Shown: in pieces, positions 8,673 through 18,308 of the stretch
Layout of the letters: the number at the start of each line of letters is the position of its first letter
Position numbering within the stretch: the stretch's first letter is position 1
NCBI GenBank assembly: GCA_002746935.1
Contig: PDRW01000037.1
Span: 1 to 64,000, forward strand
Direction: 5' to 3'
Source of the DNA: Rhodobacterales bacterium
Lineage (GTDB): Bacteria; Pseudomonadota; Alphaproteobacteria; Rhodobacterales; Rhodobacteraceae
Length of the DNA: 64,000 nucleotides
Notes under the pieces: model-generated
Told to the model about the DNA's origin: nothing
The model's input: only the letters and a program-made list of their open reading frames with translations
Databases searched by the model: none
Position numbers and translations under genes: made by a program

Positions 8673-11234
8673 TTGCGCAGCATTGCCTCGCGCCTTGCCG
8701 GGATTGCCGAAACCGGCGGCGACACTCTGGCCGTTGCCGGTCTGACCGGGCGGGTGAGCTACCGCGTCTTCGAGGACTGGACCAACGATCTTGCCAACCG
8801 GATCAACGCCGCGGCGGGGATGGAGCCCCGGGTTTGTCTGGTGGTGGCCGGGTTCGACGTGCAGGCGATCGTCGGCATGTTTGCCACGCTGAAGACGCCG
8901 CACATATTTCTCGCGGTGGACGGGCAGAGCCTGCCCGCCAATATCGCCGGGATCGCCGCCAGTACCGGTGCCGGCGTGGTGGTGCATGACGCGGCCGCGG
9001 CGGAGGCGGTGCGCACCGCCGGGCTGGATCTGCCTCTGGTGCCGGTCGGGCCGGCGCCGGAGGGCCCGGTGCAGGTGCCGCCGGTGCAGGACGACCCCAC
9101 CCGCGTCGCGCTCTACAAGCGCACCTCCGGCTCCACCGGGGGGGCGAAAACGGCGGCGCATACGGCCGCGGGAATTCTCGACGATGCCACGCAAGGCGCG
9201 CGCATCCTCGAACTGTCGCCCGAGGCGCGGCTCGCGGTGGTCTCCACTTTCGACGCCGCGCTCACCTCGGCGGCGACGCTCAGGGTGATCCTCGCCGGGG
9301 GGGCGCTGCTGCCGGTGGATCTGCGCTTCGAATCGCCGAAACACGCGGTCGAACGGCTGATCGGCGAGGGGCTCACCCATATCTACAACACCCCCACCGC
9401 GTTGCGCCTGCTCTGCGAAGGCCTGCCCGAAGGCGCGGTGTTCCCCGATCTGCGGAGCGTTCTGCTCGGCGGCGAGAAGACCACCACGGCGGATGTGCGT
9501 CTGCTCACCCGGGTAACGCCGCCGGGCGCGCATCTGCGCTCGACCTTCGCTTCGACCGAGACCCAGCTTGTGGCCCATACCAGCGTCAGCCTTGAGGACG
9601 ACGTGGCCCATGAGGGGGTGCGCGAGCTGAAGATCGCCGAAGGGGTGAGGGTCGACATCCTCGATGATGACGGCGCCCCGAAACCCGTGGGCGAAACCGG
9701 CCATGTGCGGGTGACCTCGCAGATGATCACCCTCGGCTATCAGGGCGATGTCGACCCGGCCACCGCGGCGAAGGTGACCCACAACGCCGACGGCACCCGC
9801 TCCTACATGACCGACGACATGGGCTATCTCACCCCCGAAGGCGCGCTGGTGCTCATCGGACGGGCCGGGCGAGAGGTGAAGATCCGCGGCCGCCGGGTCG
9901 ATCTCGGGGCGCTGGAAGGCTGGCTCACCCGGCAGGACGACATTGCCGAGGCGGCGGTGGTGGTGCAGCCGCTCGGGGCCGATGGCGGTCCGCGGCTCGC
10001 GGCTTTCATCAAGCCCGACCGGGGGTTTGAAAGCCCCTCCGCCCTGCGCAAACGGATGCAGGCGGAGCTGATCGCCTCGATGCAGCCCGCGGCCATCGTC
10101 GTGGTCGAGGACCTGCCCCGCACCCCGAACCAGAAGATCAACCGCCGCGCGCTTGAAAGCGATCTGTCCCATCTCGAGGCCGACAGCGGCGAGACGCTGG
10201 AGGCGGAAGGGCTTCTGGGCGAGCTTGCAGAGATCTGGGCCGGTGTGCTGAAACGCGCGGTGACCGGGCCGGAGAAGGATTTCTTCGATCTCGGCGGCGA
10301 CAGCATCGCCGCCACCGTTGCCGCGGTGCAGATGGAAGAACGGCTCGGCCTCCCGGTCGATACCGGTTTCGTCTACCGCTATCCGATGCTCGCCGAACAG
10401 GTCGCGGCGCTTGAGGAAATGCGCGACAGTGCCGCCACCGGCCCGGGTGACAGGCTGCTGGTGCCGCTGACCATTCCGGGGCTGGACGGCACCCCCGAAA
10501 GCGGCACGTTGCAGAAGGTTTTCCTGATCTCCGGCGCCGGGGGCCATGTCTTTCCTTTCGCGCCGGTGGCACAGGAATTGCGCAGGGATTGGGAAGTGAT
10601 CGGGGTGTTGCACCCGGTCGTGCTCGACAGCGAGCCGGAACTGGCGTCGGTCGAAGACTATGCCGCCCGCATGGAACGCGCGATCCGCGCCAGCCAGCCG
10701 CAGGGCCCGTATTTCCTCATCGGCTATTCCTTCGGCGCCGCCGTGGCGCATGAGATTGGCCGGCGGATGGCCGAGCAGGGCGAGGCGGTGGGGGTGGTGA
10801 GCGTCGACTTGCAGATGCTCAGCCTCGCGCCATGGATGTACAAGCTCTGGTTCTACCGCGAAAAACTGCGCGGCCTGTTTGCACGCGAGAAGGACCGGCC
10901 GGCCGAACGCGGGTTCCTCGATGACCCGGAGCTCGATCCGGTCGAGCGGGGCAAGCTCTCGATGTCGATCCGCAGGATGGCGCGGCTCCTCAACAGCTAT
11001 CGTCCGGGGCCGAGCGGGGCACCGACCATCGTGGTGGTGGCCGAGACCCAGGACGAGCCCTATCAGGCCGAAGACCTCGGCTGGGGCAGGGTCGCGCGGC
11101 TGCTGCGGGTTGTCAGAACGCCCGGCAACCATCTTGATCTGTTCAAGGATGGCAACATGAAGGGCTTTGCCCGGCTGATGGACGATTGTCTCAACCGGCT
11201 CGCCCGGGAAAACCGGGTGGACCGGCCTGGATAG
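8673..11234 (+). CDS. Stand-alone NRPS-like protein: adenylation-carrier-thioesterase
   Basis: Predicted to activate a carboxylic or amino acid as an adenylate, load it on its own carrier and release it hydrolytically or onto an acceptor. Domains: adenylation about 1-490 with TSGSTG at 151, STET, VKIRGRR and the A10 Lys K488 (PNQKINR); carrier with S544 in FFDLGGDSIAA; type I thioesterase about 590-850 with S686 in GYSFGA and H820. All catalytic residues look intact, unlike the assembly-line genes at 38-50 kb. There is no condensation domain. The TTG at 8673 has GGGAGGG six bases upstream; an ATG at 8658 is the alternative. In this setting it may supply an aminoacyl or acyl decoration for the EPS (inference). 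Its carrier needs a working phosphopantetheinyl transferase, which the local one may not be. Confidence 0.9.
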   Translation: MRSIASRLAGIAETGGDTLAVAGLTGRVSYRVFEDWTNDLANRINAAAGMEPRVCLVVAGFDVQAIVGMFATLKTPHIFLAVDGQSLPANIAGIAASTGAGVVVHDAAAAEAVRTAGLDLPLVPVGPAPEGPVQVPPVQDDPTRVALYKRTSGSTGGAKTAAHTAAGILDDATQGARILELSPEARLAVVSTFDAALTSAATLRVILAGGALLPVDLRFESPKHAVERLIGEGLTHIYNTPTALRLLCEGLPEGAVFPDLRSVLLGGEKTTTADVRLLTRVTPPGAHLRSTFASTETQLVAHTSVSLEDDVAHEGVRELKIAEGVRVDILDDDGAPKPVGETGHVRVTSQMITLGYQGDVDPATAAKVTHNADGTRSYMTDDMGYLTPEGALVLIGRAGREVKIRGRRVDLGALEGWLTRQDDIAEAAVVVQPLGADGGPRLAAFIKPDRGFESPSALRKRMQAELIASMQPAAIVVVEDLPRTPNQKINRRALESDLSHLEADSGETLEAEGLLGELAEIWAGVLKRAVTGPEKDFFDLGGDSIAATVAAVQMEERLGLPVDTGFVYRYPMLAEQVAALEEMRDSAATGPGDRLLVPLTIPGLDGTPESGTLQKVFLISGAGGHVFPFAPVAQELRRDWEVIGVLHPVVLDSEPELASVEDYAARMERAIRASQPQGPYFLIGYSFGAAVAHEIGRRMAEQGEAVGVVSVDLQMLSLAPWMYKLWFYREKLRGLFAREKDRPAERGFLDDPELDPVERGKLSMSIRRMARLLNSYRPGPSGAPTIVVVAETQDEPYQAEDLGWGRVARLLRVVRTPGNHLDLFKDGNMKGFARLMDDCLNRLARENRVDRPG

Positions 11235-11426
11235 GGCGCGGGCGGCCGGAATGTTGCCCGGAATGTTAGCCGGCGTGTTGGCCGGGGGGCTTCGCCAGGG
11301 GGCGTTTCAGGATGTCACCCGATTGCCGCCCTTGTCCTGCCGCCCTGGCGGGGCGTAATCCGGGCGGACAACAATAACGATAGGTGCCCGGCCGCGTGTG
11401 CAGAGCCGGAGAGCCGGGAGAGTGTC

Positions 11427-13010
11427 ATGACCATTGGAATCGGCGTCATCCTGCGCCAGCATGCAGAACAGGCGGAATTGGGGCCCGGAGAGCGGCGGCT
11501 GCTGCATGCCATCGCAGAAGACCCGCGCTTGAACCTGCTGCTGGTGAGCCAAGCGCCTGCGGCCAGTGACACGCCTTCCGGGGCGGTGGCCCGGGCGCTG
11601 GCGCTGGAGGCGCGCGCCTTCCCGGCGCCTGACCGTGCCGAAAGTGCGTCTCCCGAGATCGTGCCGCTGCCCGCCGCGCTGCCGGAGGGCTGCGATGTGG
11701 TGGTGGATTTCAGCCATTCGGAGGCCGCCTTGCGGCTCGGTACCGCGGCCCCTGAGGGTCTGTGGCGGCTGTCGTGCTACGCCCCCGGGGCGGGCCATGG
11801 CGAAGCGCGCGACCGCGCAGCGGTGACCCGGGTGACGCTCACCCGGACACGCGCCGGCGGCGAGACCGAGACGCTTGACGTGGCGCGCTACGACACCAAG
11901 TTTCTTGCCACCCGCAACGCCACGCTGGCGCGGGAGAAATCCGTCCAGCTGGTCACCCGGGCGCTGGCCCGGCTGGCGCATACCGGCGCGGCTTCGGGTG
12001 AGGCCCGGAGCGAAAACGGCGGTGAAACCGGCGGCGAAAACGGGAGCGAAACGGGGGGCGAAGCTGCGGAGGCCGTGCCCGTGCGCCGCTTCACGGCGGG
12101 CGATCTGCCGGGCTACGGGTTTCGCAGTTTCCGCGAGCTTTTCACCCGCGCGCTGCATGCGGCCGGGGAACGGGTCGGCTTCCGGCCGGGGATGTTCGAG
12201 CTGCGTCTCGGCCATGGCGACGGGCTCAGCTTCGACCCGGCCGTCACCGTTCCGCTGACCCCGCCGAAGGGCAGCTACTGGGCCGATCCGTTCCTGTTCG
12301 AACACGCCGGCACGCTTTATCTGTTCTACGAGGTCTATGACTACAAGACCCGGCGCGGCCACCTTGGTGTCGGGCGGGTCGAGGGCGACCGGCTGGTGCC
12401 GCTGGGCGATGTGCTGAAACGGCCCTACCATCTGTCTTACCCCTTCGTTTTCTCCTGGAAGGGCGAGATCTGGATGCTCCCCGAGACCTGCGGCGCCAGC
12501 CAGCTTGAGCTCTGGCGCGCCACCGATTTTCCGTTCGGCTGGGAGCTGGAGACGACCGCGCTCGAAGGGGTCGTGGCGGCGGATTCGGTGTTGCACGAGC
12601 AGGCGGGGCAATGGTGGCTGTTCACCAATATCTGCCGCGACAGTGCCGGCGACCACGGCGCCGAGCTGCATCTGTTCCGCGTCGACAGCCCGATGATGAA
12701 CAGGCTCGAGCCGCATCCGCTGAACCCGGTGGTGATCGACACCACCACCGCGCGCGGCGGCGGCCGGGTGTTTGCCCGGGACGGCAAGCTCTACCGCAGC
12801 AGTCAGGACAATTCGCACGGGCTTTACGGCTTCGGGCTGAACCTGATGCAGATCACCCGGCTCGACATGGAGGGCTATGCTGAGGAACGGGTGCGCCATG
12901 TGACCGGCGATTTCGCGCCCGGGCTCATGGGCTGCCACCATATGGACGCGGCCGCGGGGCGGTTCGTGATCGACGTGCGCCGGCGCACGCTCGGGGCGCC
13001 GAAAGGGTAA
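11427..13010 (+). CDS. Formyltransferase-like N-domain plus GINT1-type/GH43-like beta-propeller protein
   Basis: 527 residues. The C-terminal part (about 255-520) resembles the five-bladed propeller at the N terminus of GINT1-type glycosyltransferases, related to GH43: GSYWADPFLFEH, LYLFYEVYDYKTRRGHLGV, YHLSYPFVF, WMLPETC and GCHHMDAA. The N-terminal part (about 1-190) follows formyltransferase-like sequences that precede this propeller in other bacteria (GLWRLSCYAPG; RYDTKFLATRNATLAREKS), but the expected His-containing catalytic loop is not visible, so it is probably not a formyltransferase now. Between them lies a low-complexity Gly/Glu/Asn-rich linker (about 190-215). ATG start with GAGAGTGTC upstream. 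It is the last gene of the plus-strand group and converges on the flippase gene. Probable sugar-binding or modifying role in EPS synthesis; reaction unknown. Confidence 0.72.
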   Translation: MTIGIGVILRQHAEQAELGPGERRLLHAIAEDPRLNLLLVSQAPAASDTPSGAVARALALEARAFPAPDRAESASPEIVPLPAALPEGCDVVVDFSHSEAALRLGTAAPEGLWRLSCYAPGAGHGEARDRAAVTRVTLTRTRAGGETETLDVARYDTKFLATRNATLAREKSVQLVTRALARLAHTGAASGEARSENGGETGGENGSETGGEAAEAVPVRRFTAGDLPGYGFRSFRELFTRALHAAGERVGFRPGMFELRLGHGDGLSFDPAVTVPLTPPKGSYWADPFLFEHAGTLYLFYEVYDYKTRRGHLGVGRVEGDRLVPLGDVLKRPYHLSYPFVFSWKGEIWMLPETCGASQLELWRATDFPFGWELETTALEGVVAADSVLHEQAGQWWLFTNICRDSAGDHGAELHLFRVDSPMMNRLEPHPLNPVVIDTTTARGGGRVFARDGKLYRSSQDNSHGLYGFGLNLMQITRLDMEGYAEERVRHVTGDFAPGLMGCHHMDAAAGRFVIDVRRRTLGAPKG

Positions 13011-13065
13011 ACAAAGGATAGACGCCGGGCGTGCGGGGGGCAGGGCGCCCCTCTGTTCCGGCCCC

Positions 13066-14481
13066 TCAGGGCGTCGGCAGCACCAGCGTGCGGCGCCTGA
13101 CGAACACCGCCATCACCACCGCCCAGGTCAGGCTGACCGCCGCAAGCTGGGCCACGAGCGCCCAGAGCCCGCCGAGCCCGGCCACCGCCGGGGCGCTCAG
13201 GAGGATCGCGGCGGCGATGGCCGCGGTGATCCCCAGCCCCGGGGCGAAGGCGCTGACCGCGTCGGCAAGGGTGAGGTGCAGCACCCGCACCATCACGTAA
13301 AGCCCGACCACCGAGGCCAGCACCGAGCTTGCGAGATGCGCCCAGGCGGCGGGTTCGGCGCCGTAGCGGGCGAAGATCAGCAACAGAAGCAGCAGGCTTG
13401 CCGAGCCGAAGGCGCGGATCCAGAACAGGGTGCGGCCGCGGTTGGTGGTGATCAGCACCGGTTCGAGCAGGGCGTCGAGAAACAGGATGGCGCGCGAGAC
13501 GGTGAGGATCACCACCACCCCGGCGGCGGGCAGCCAGGTCTCGTCGAGCACATGCTCCACCAGCGGTTCGGCGAGCATCGCCACGGTGGCGCTGAGCGGC
13601 CAGAGGATCGCCGCCGCGACCCCCATGTTCTCCCGCCAGGCCTTGCGCATCGCCTCATGGCCGGCGTCTTCCTTCTCGATCCGGGTGAAGCGCGACCAGG
13701 TGATGATGCCGAGCGGTTGCAGCACCAGATCGGAGGCGGTGATCGAGATCCGCGCACCGCCGCGATAGGCGCCGACCATGGCGGAATTGGCGAAGGCGCC
13801 GAGGATGATGTCGGTGCCATACATCTGGAAATTGTGAATGAGCGAGGTGCCCCAGAGCGGCAGGGCGGTCTTCGAGGCGTCACGGGCGGCGATCCGGCGC
13901 AGCCTCAGCCGTGGTGCCCGCCGCACCAGCCCGCCGGTGAGGAAGAAGCCGACCACCACCGAGACATAGCGCGGCACCACCAGCGCCGAGAGGCCGTAGC
14001 CGCTTTGCAGCATCACGATGGTGGCGGCGAGCGCCGCGCCTTCCTGCGCCAGCACATAGAGGCTGGCCGCGCGCACCCGCCGGTCGCGCACCAGTTGCGC
14101 CTCCCACCATGCGGCCGGGGTGATCAGGAAGGGGATCGGGGCCATGGCGATCAGGGTGGTGCCCTGGACGCTGCCGAACCCCCCGGAGATCAGCCCGATC
14201 GCGGCAATCACCAGCGCGCTCACCAGGCCGACCCCGGCGTTGAGCCAGAAGATCGTGTCACGGTCGCGGCCGAAGGCCTTGCTGCGCAGCAGCGCCTGGT
14301 AGAAGCCGGTGAACACCAGCGTGTTGCCGATCACCACCCAGGCCCAGGCCAGGGTATAGGTGCCGAAGACGTCGAGCCCGAGATAGCGCGAGGCGACCAC
14401 CACGGCGACGAAGGAAATCACCTGCCCGAATATCCGCGAGGCGACGCCGACGACATAGGGTTCTGTCAGGCTTTTCAGCAT
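13066..14481 (-). CDS. Wzx-type polysaccharide flippase (MOP superfamily)
   Basis: Inner-membrane translocase predicted to flip undecaprenyl-linked oligosaccharide repeat units. The 471-residue protein has about 12-14 hydrophobic helices. The N-terminal pattern VVGVASRIFGQVISFVAVVV followed by ASRYLGLDVFG is typical of polysaccharide-biosynthesis MOP exporters. It is the last gene of a minus-strand run: Wzy-like polymerase, Wzc-type kinase, GT4, then this gene, with 142 bases between the GT4 stop and its ATG. Lipid II or teichoic-acid flippases of the same fold are less likely in this setting. Confidence 0.85.
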   Translation of the reverse strand: MLKSLTEPYVVGVASRIFGQVISFVAVVVASRYLGLDVFGTYTLAWAWVVIGNTLVFTGFYQALLRSKAFGRDRDTIFWLNAGVGLVSALVIAAIGLISGGFGSVQGTTLIAMAPIPFLITPAAWWEAQLVRDRRVRAASLYVLAQEGAALAATIVMLQSGYGLSALVVPRYVSVVVGFFLTGGLVRRAPRLRLRRIAARDASKTALPLWGTSLIHNFQMYGTDIILGAFANSAMVGAYRGGARISITASDLVLQPLGIITWSRFTRIEKEDAGHEAMRKAWRENMGVAAAILWPLSATVAMLAEPLVEHVLDETWLPAAGVVVILTVSRAILFLDALLEPVLITTNRGRTLFWIRAFGSASLLLLLLIFARYGAEPAAWAHLASSVLASVVGLYVMVRVLHLTLADAVSAFAPGLGITAAIAAAILLSAPAVAGLGGLWALVAQLAAVSLTWAVVMAVFVRRRTLVLPTP

Positions 14482-14623
14482 CGGATCCTTCCCCGGGGTT
14501 TGCTGCGCTCTGGCGCGGCGGCGATGCCAGTCGGTTATGGGCCGATCCTGGCGATTTCAAGCAATGGTGGTGACGCTTTGGGGTCCGGTGCGCGGCGGGT
14601 CAGGGGCGGCGGCCCGCCCGGGC

Positions 14624-15793
14624 TCAGCCGGCCGTGGGGGCGAAACCGTAACGCGCCAGAACCGCGCTCATGCCGGCCCGGAAGGCCGCCTCGTTGAAGC
14701 CTTCGGCATGGGCGGTGAGCCGGGCGGGGTCGAGCCGGTTGAGCCCCTCGGCCTCGAAAGTCTCCACCGCCTCCACCATCGCCGCCACCGATTGCTCATG
14801 GAACAACAGCCCGGTCTCACGGTCGATCACCGTATCCAGCGCGCCGCCGCGCCCATAGGCGATCACCGGCACCCCGGAGGCCATCGCCTCCACCGGCACG
14901 ATGCCGAAATCCTCCTCGCCCGGGAAGATCAGCGCCTTCGCCCGCGCCAGCTCGCGTTTCATCTCCGCAAACGGCAGCTTGCCGAGGAAGGTCACGTTGC
15001 CCTTGGCGCCGGCGGCGAGTTTCTTCGCCGCCTTGTCCGGGCCACCGATGATGTGAAACGGTTTGCCGAGCCGGTTGAAGGCCTCGATCGCGAGGTCGGG
15101 CCGCTTGTAGGGCGCAAGCTCTCCGAGCCAGAGGTAGTAATCGCCGCGCTCCTCCGGCGCGACGGGGGCGAAATCCTCGACGAAGACCGGCGGGTGCACC
15201 ACTTCCGCGTCACGGCGCCAGTATTTCTCGACCCGCGCCGCCACATGAGCGGAATTGGCGACGAAAGCATCGACCCGCGCGGCGGAGGTCACGTCCCAGC
15301 CGCGCAGACGATGCGCGAGGCGGGGCAGCATCGCCTTTGTCAGCAGCCCGGCGGAACCGCGGTAGACATGGTATTGATCCCACAGATAGCGCATCGGCGA
15401 GTGGCAATAGCAGATATGGGGGGCGTCGGGCGGGGCAATCACCCCCTTGGCGGGGCCGGATTCGCTCGACAGCACCAGATCGTAGCCGGTGAGGTCGAGC
15501 TCCTCGAGGGCGCGCGGCATCAGCGGCAGGTATTTCTGATAAAGCTTCGTGGCCATGGGCAGCCGCCCCACCGAGGTGGTGATGACCCGTCTGGAACGGA
15601 TCAGATCGCTCACCGCCGAGGGGTCATAGGCATGGGTGAAAATGTCGGCCTGCGGAAACATCCGCAGCAGCGCTTCCAGCACCTTTTCGCCGCCGCGCAT
15701 CCCCACCAGCCAGTAGTGGATGATGGCGACCCGGGGGGCGTGGGGCCGGGGCGGAGGAGAAGGATGGGATTGGGCCCGCGCCACAGTGTTCAT
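14624..15793 (-). CDS. Glycosyltransferase family 4
   Basis: GT-B fold retaining glycosyltransferase, 389 residues, expected to add a sugar to the EPS repeat unit at the cytoplasmic membrane. Signs are the N-terminal IHYWLVGMRGGEKVLEALL, with the glycine-rich loop preceding the acceptor domain, the mid-region YYLWLGELAPYKRPDLAIEA, and the EX7E-type donor site in EEDFGIVPVEAMASGVPVIA. The subgroup resembles WbaZ-type mannosyl- or fucosyltransferases. The ATG at 15793 is 16 bases after the Wzc-type gene stop and has AGAGGA upstream. Longer in-frame starts would overlap that gene and have the wrong composition. Donor and acceptor are unknown. Confidence 0.88.
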   Translation of the reverse strand: MNTVARAQSHPSPPPRPHAPRVAIIHYWLVGMRGGEKVLEALLRMFPQADIFTHAYDPSAVSDLIRSRRVITTSVGRLPMATKLYQKYLPLMPRALEELDLTGYDLVLSSESGPAKGVIAPPDAPHICYCHSPMRYLWDQYHVYRGSAGLLTKAMLPRLAHRLRGWDVTSAARVDAFVANSAHVAARVEKYWRRDAEVVHPPVFVEDFAPVAPEERGDYYLWLGELAPYKRPDLAIEAFNRLGKPFHIIGGPDKAAKKLAAGAKGNVTFLGKLPFAEMKRELARAKALIFPGEEDFGIVPVEAMASGVPVIAYGRGGALDTVIDRETGLLFHEQSVAAMVEAVETFEAEGLNRLDPARLTAHAEGFNEAAFRAGMSAVLARYGFAPTAG

Positions 15794-15809
15794 CGGGTTC
15801 GGTCCTCTT

Positions 15810-17936
15810 TCATCTGGCATAGGCGGCATAAGAGCCGGCATGGGCGGTGTCGGCATGCCTGGGGTCGGTGTTGCTGAGCACGATGCCGGCCACGCCGACC
15901 CGCATGGCGGCGAGCGCCTCCAGCCCTTCGGTGACCACCCGGCGCGGGGTCTGTTCGGCGCGCACCACATAGACGATGCTGTCGGCCACCCGCGCCAGCA
16001 CCAGCCCGTCGGCCACTTCGAGCAGCGGCGGGCTGTCGATGATGACCACATCGTAAACCGCTTTCAGCTCGTCCATCATCGGCTTCAGCCAGTCGGTGCT
16101 GAGTTCGTCCGCCGCCTCGACCGAATGGCGGGCGGTGGGCAGCACGTTGATGCCCAGCACCGGGTCGGTGAGGATCGCCTCGTCGAGGGTGCAGCGCTCC
16201 AGCACGAAATCGGCAAGGTCGTGCTTCGGTGTCCAGCCGAAATCCTTCACCAGGGTGGAGGCGCGCAGATCGGCATCGACCACCACCACCTCCTTGCCCG
16301 AGAGCACCGCCATTTCGGCCAGCGCCATGGCCACGGTGGACTTGCCCTCGCCGGGGCGCGAGGAAGCCACCAGAATCACCTGCCGGTCATAGCCGCCCCG
16401 GCGCATCAGCACCTGGGTCTTCAGCTGGCGCATCCGCTCGCCGAACACGGTGTTGGAGGTGACGGCGAGGCGGGTGACGAGCCGGCGCGGGTCGCGGTTG
16501 CGCATTTTCGGCAGGCTGGTGAGCACCCGGGTGCCGGTTGCCGCCTCGACCTCGCGGCGGGTGCGGAAGGTGGCGCGGGTCATCTCCATGAACACGGCGG
16601 CGACGATTGCAAGGGTCAGGCCCAGAAGCGCGCCGAAAGCGCCGAGCAGCTTCGGCCGGGGCGCGCTGGGCGCTTCCGGCACCGGGGCGCGGTCGATCAC
16701 CCGGGCCTCGGGCAGCTGCATCTTGTCCTGCCCGGTGGCGGAGCTGAGACGCGCGAGCAGGGTTTCGTAATATTGCCGGGCGGCGGCGGCCTCAAGCTCG
16801 CGCTGGCGCAGTTCCACCGTGTTGCCGGAGATGCCCGCCAGCTGGTCTTCCAGCGCGGCCACCGAGGCTTCGAGCGAGGTGACATGCGATTGCGCCACGG
16901 CGACATCGTTGGCGCGCAACTCGATCACCCGGCGGGCTTCGGCTTCAAGCTGGGCATCGAGCGCGGCGAGTTCGTCGCGGAGCTTGACCCGCTGCGGGTG
17001 GCTGGCACCGTAGCTGCGGGCCCATTCGTCGTCCTTGCGCTGGGCGGCGAGGCGTTCGGCGAGCAGGGTTTCGAGCAGCGGCGAGGTCACGGCCCGCGCC
17101 AGCCCCCTGGCGCCTTCGGCATCGAGCACCGCGGCAAGCTGGTCATAGGTCGCCTGGGTGGCGGCCAGCCCGGCCCGGGCGACCGCCAGTTCGCTGGTGA
17201 GATTGGCAAGCTGCTGGTTGGCGTTCTCATAGGACGCGCCTTCGTTGGCGAGGCTGGCGGTGCGGGCGCTGGACAGCGCCAGTTCGCTCTTCTGCACCTC
17301 CTGCTGTGCTTCGCTCACAAGCTCCTGGATCCAGGCCGTCGCCTGACGCACGCTTTCGCGGCGGGCGTCGAGCTCCTGGGCGATGTAGGTGTCGGCGATC
17401 CCGTTGGCGACGGCGGCCACCAGCTCCGCATCGCCGCCGTCAAAGCGGATCATCACCACGAAGCTTTCCGCCTCGCGCTGGACGCGCAGATCGTCGCGCA
17501 TCCGGTCGATCAGCGAGGCTACCCGGTTCTCGCGCGCCTCGCCCGAGCGGGGCCGGTCGAAATAGAGCGTTTCGAGCCGGTCGAGCCCGATCTGGCCAAT
17601 GAGGTTGCCCAGCAGCGTGTTCGAGCGCATCACCGACATTTCCGAAAAGATTTCGGGCTCTGTCACCTCGACCGACGACACCACCGCGTCGGTCTGGCTC
17701 ACCTGCACGTTGCGCGGCGCGAGGATGACCTTGGCCTGCGCGGAATAGACCGGCGCCATCAGGCTGGCGGCAAAATAGAAGGGCACCCCGAAGCTGATCA
17801 TCAGCAGCACCATCAGGCGCCTGCGCGACAACACCGCGCGCAGAAGACCGCGCACGTCGACGCGATCGGCGTCGACCGCCTGGGCAGGCGCGTTCATGTG
17901 GGCTGGCATCGGGACAAGATCATCCATGCTGGACAC
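15810..17936 (-). CDS. Wzc/ExoP-type polysaccharide co-polymerase with BY-kinase domain
   Basis: Inner-membrane protein that couples chain-length control and export to tyrosine autophosphorylation. Two hydrophobic segments (about residues 45-70 and 445-470) flank a long periplasmic coiled-coil region. The cytoplasmic C-terminal kinase has Walker A SSRPGEGKST (K532), Walker A' VVVDADLR, Walker B VVIIDSPPLLEVAD, and a short C-terminal Tyr pair (SYAAYAR). All nucleotide-binding residues are intact, unlike the BY-kinase-like gene at 54.4 kb. GTG 17936 is chosen because AGGAG lies five bases upstream; an ATG at 17927 is possible. It is co-directional with the upstream Wzy-like gene and the downstream GT4 and flippase genes. 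Confidence 0.93.
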   Translation of the reverse strand: MSSMDDLVPMPAHMNAPAQAVDADRVDVRGLLRAVLSRRRLMVLLMISFGVPFYFAASLMAPVYSAQAKVILAPRNVQVSQTDAVVSSVEVTEPEIFSEMSVMRSNTLLGNLIGQIGLDRLETLYFDRPRSGEARENRVASLIDRMRDDLRVQREAESFVVMIRFDGGDAELVAAVANGIADTYIAQELDARRESVRQATAWIQELVSEAQQEVQKSELALSSARTASLANEGASYENANQQLANLTSELAVARAGLAATQATYDQLAAVLDAEGARGLARAVTSPLLETLLAERLAAQRKDDEWARSYGASHPQRVKLRDELAALDAQLEAEARRVIELRANDVAVAQSHVTSLEASVAALEDQLAGISGNTVELRQRELEAAAARQYYETLLARLSSATGQDKMQLPEARVIDRAPVPEAPSAPRPKLLGAFGALLGLTLAIVAAVFMEMTRATFRTRREVEAATGTRVLTSLPKMRNRDPRRLVTRLAVTSNTVFGERMRQLKTQVLMRRGGYDRQVILVASSRPGEGKSTVAMALAEMAVLSGKEVVVVDADLRASTLVKDFGWTPKHDLADFVLERCTLDEAILTDPVLGINVLPTARHSVEAADELSTDWLKPMMDELKAVYDVVIIDSPPLLEVADGLVLARVADSIVYVVRAEQTPRRVVTEGLEALAAMRVGVAGIVLSNTDPRHADTAHAGSYAAYAR

Positions 17937-18308
17937 TCAGTCTCCTCTGTGGCCCGCGAGGCGCTCGCGGGCTCAGGTTTCAAGGTGCGCCTGGGTCGGG
18001 CGGTGAAAACGGGACGGACGGCCACCGACGGGGGCCGCGGGCCTTGCCGCGCCGCAGTCTGACCCGCCGATCCGGCTGAACAAGGGCGGGCTCATGCACT
18101 TTATCCGGCCTTCTGCAAGATACCCCACCTTGCCCGCGGCACTCCGGTTGCCTGTTTCCACACCCAAACTCATACCCGTTTCCCGCCCCAAAGGGGCCGG
18201 TTTCGGACCTGCTGTCAATCATTTATGACAGGCCGTGCCAATCCCGGGCGATCCGGGAAACAATGCCGCATGGCCCGATTCTACTGGCTTTCCGGTGGCA
18301 ACATTGTG
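17937..18308. promoter_or_regulatory. Leader region upstream of the Wzc-type gene
   Basis: About 370 bases with no supported gene, between the Wzy-like stop and the Wzc-type start. It holds a GC hairpin (TCCCGG/CCGGGA, 18242-18258), possibly ending the Wzy-like transcript, an inverted repeat GTGTCA-N6-TGACAC (18306-18323) overlapping the Wzy-like stop codon, and the palindrome at 18212-18231 listed separately. Confidence 0.45.
18212..18231. promoter_or_regulatory. CTGTCA-N8-TGACAG palindrome
   Basis: Perfect 6-base arms with an AT-rich spacer, in otherwise GC-rich DNA about 280 bases upstream of the Wzc-type start. On the minus strand it begins CTGTCATAAAT, which matches one half of a PhoB box, but no second half follows at an 11-base step. 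A TTGACA word within it could serve as a -35 element. Probable regulator site; the protein is unknown. Confidence 0.4.

Noticed and set aside
6498-11132. Very long antisense reading frame opposite the acyltransferase and A-T-TE genes
   Set aside because: Composition is His/Arg/Pro/Gly-rich with no motif, and the plus strand has well-supported genes. Long antisense frames are expected at this GC content. The same applies to antisense frames at 428-1726, 11307-12941, 28624-32154, 38738-43429 and 45278-48895.
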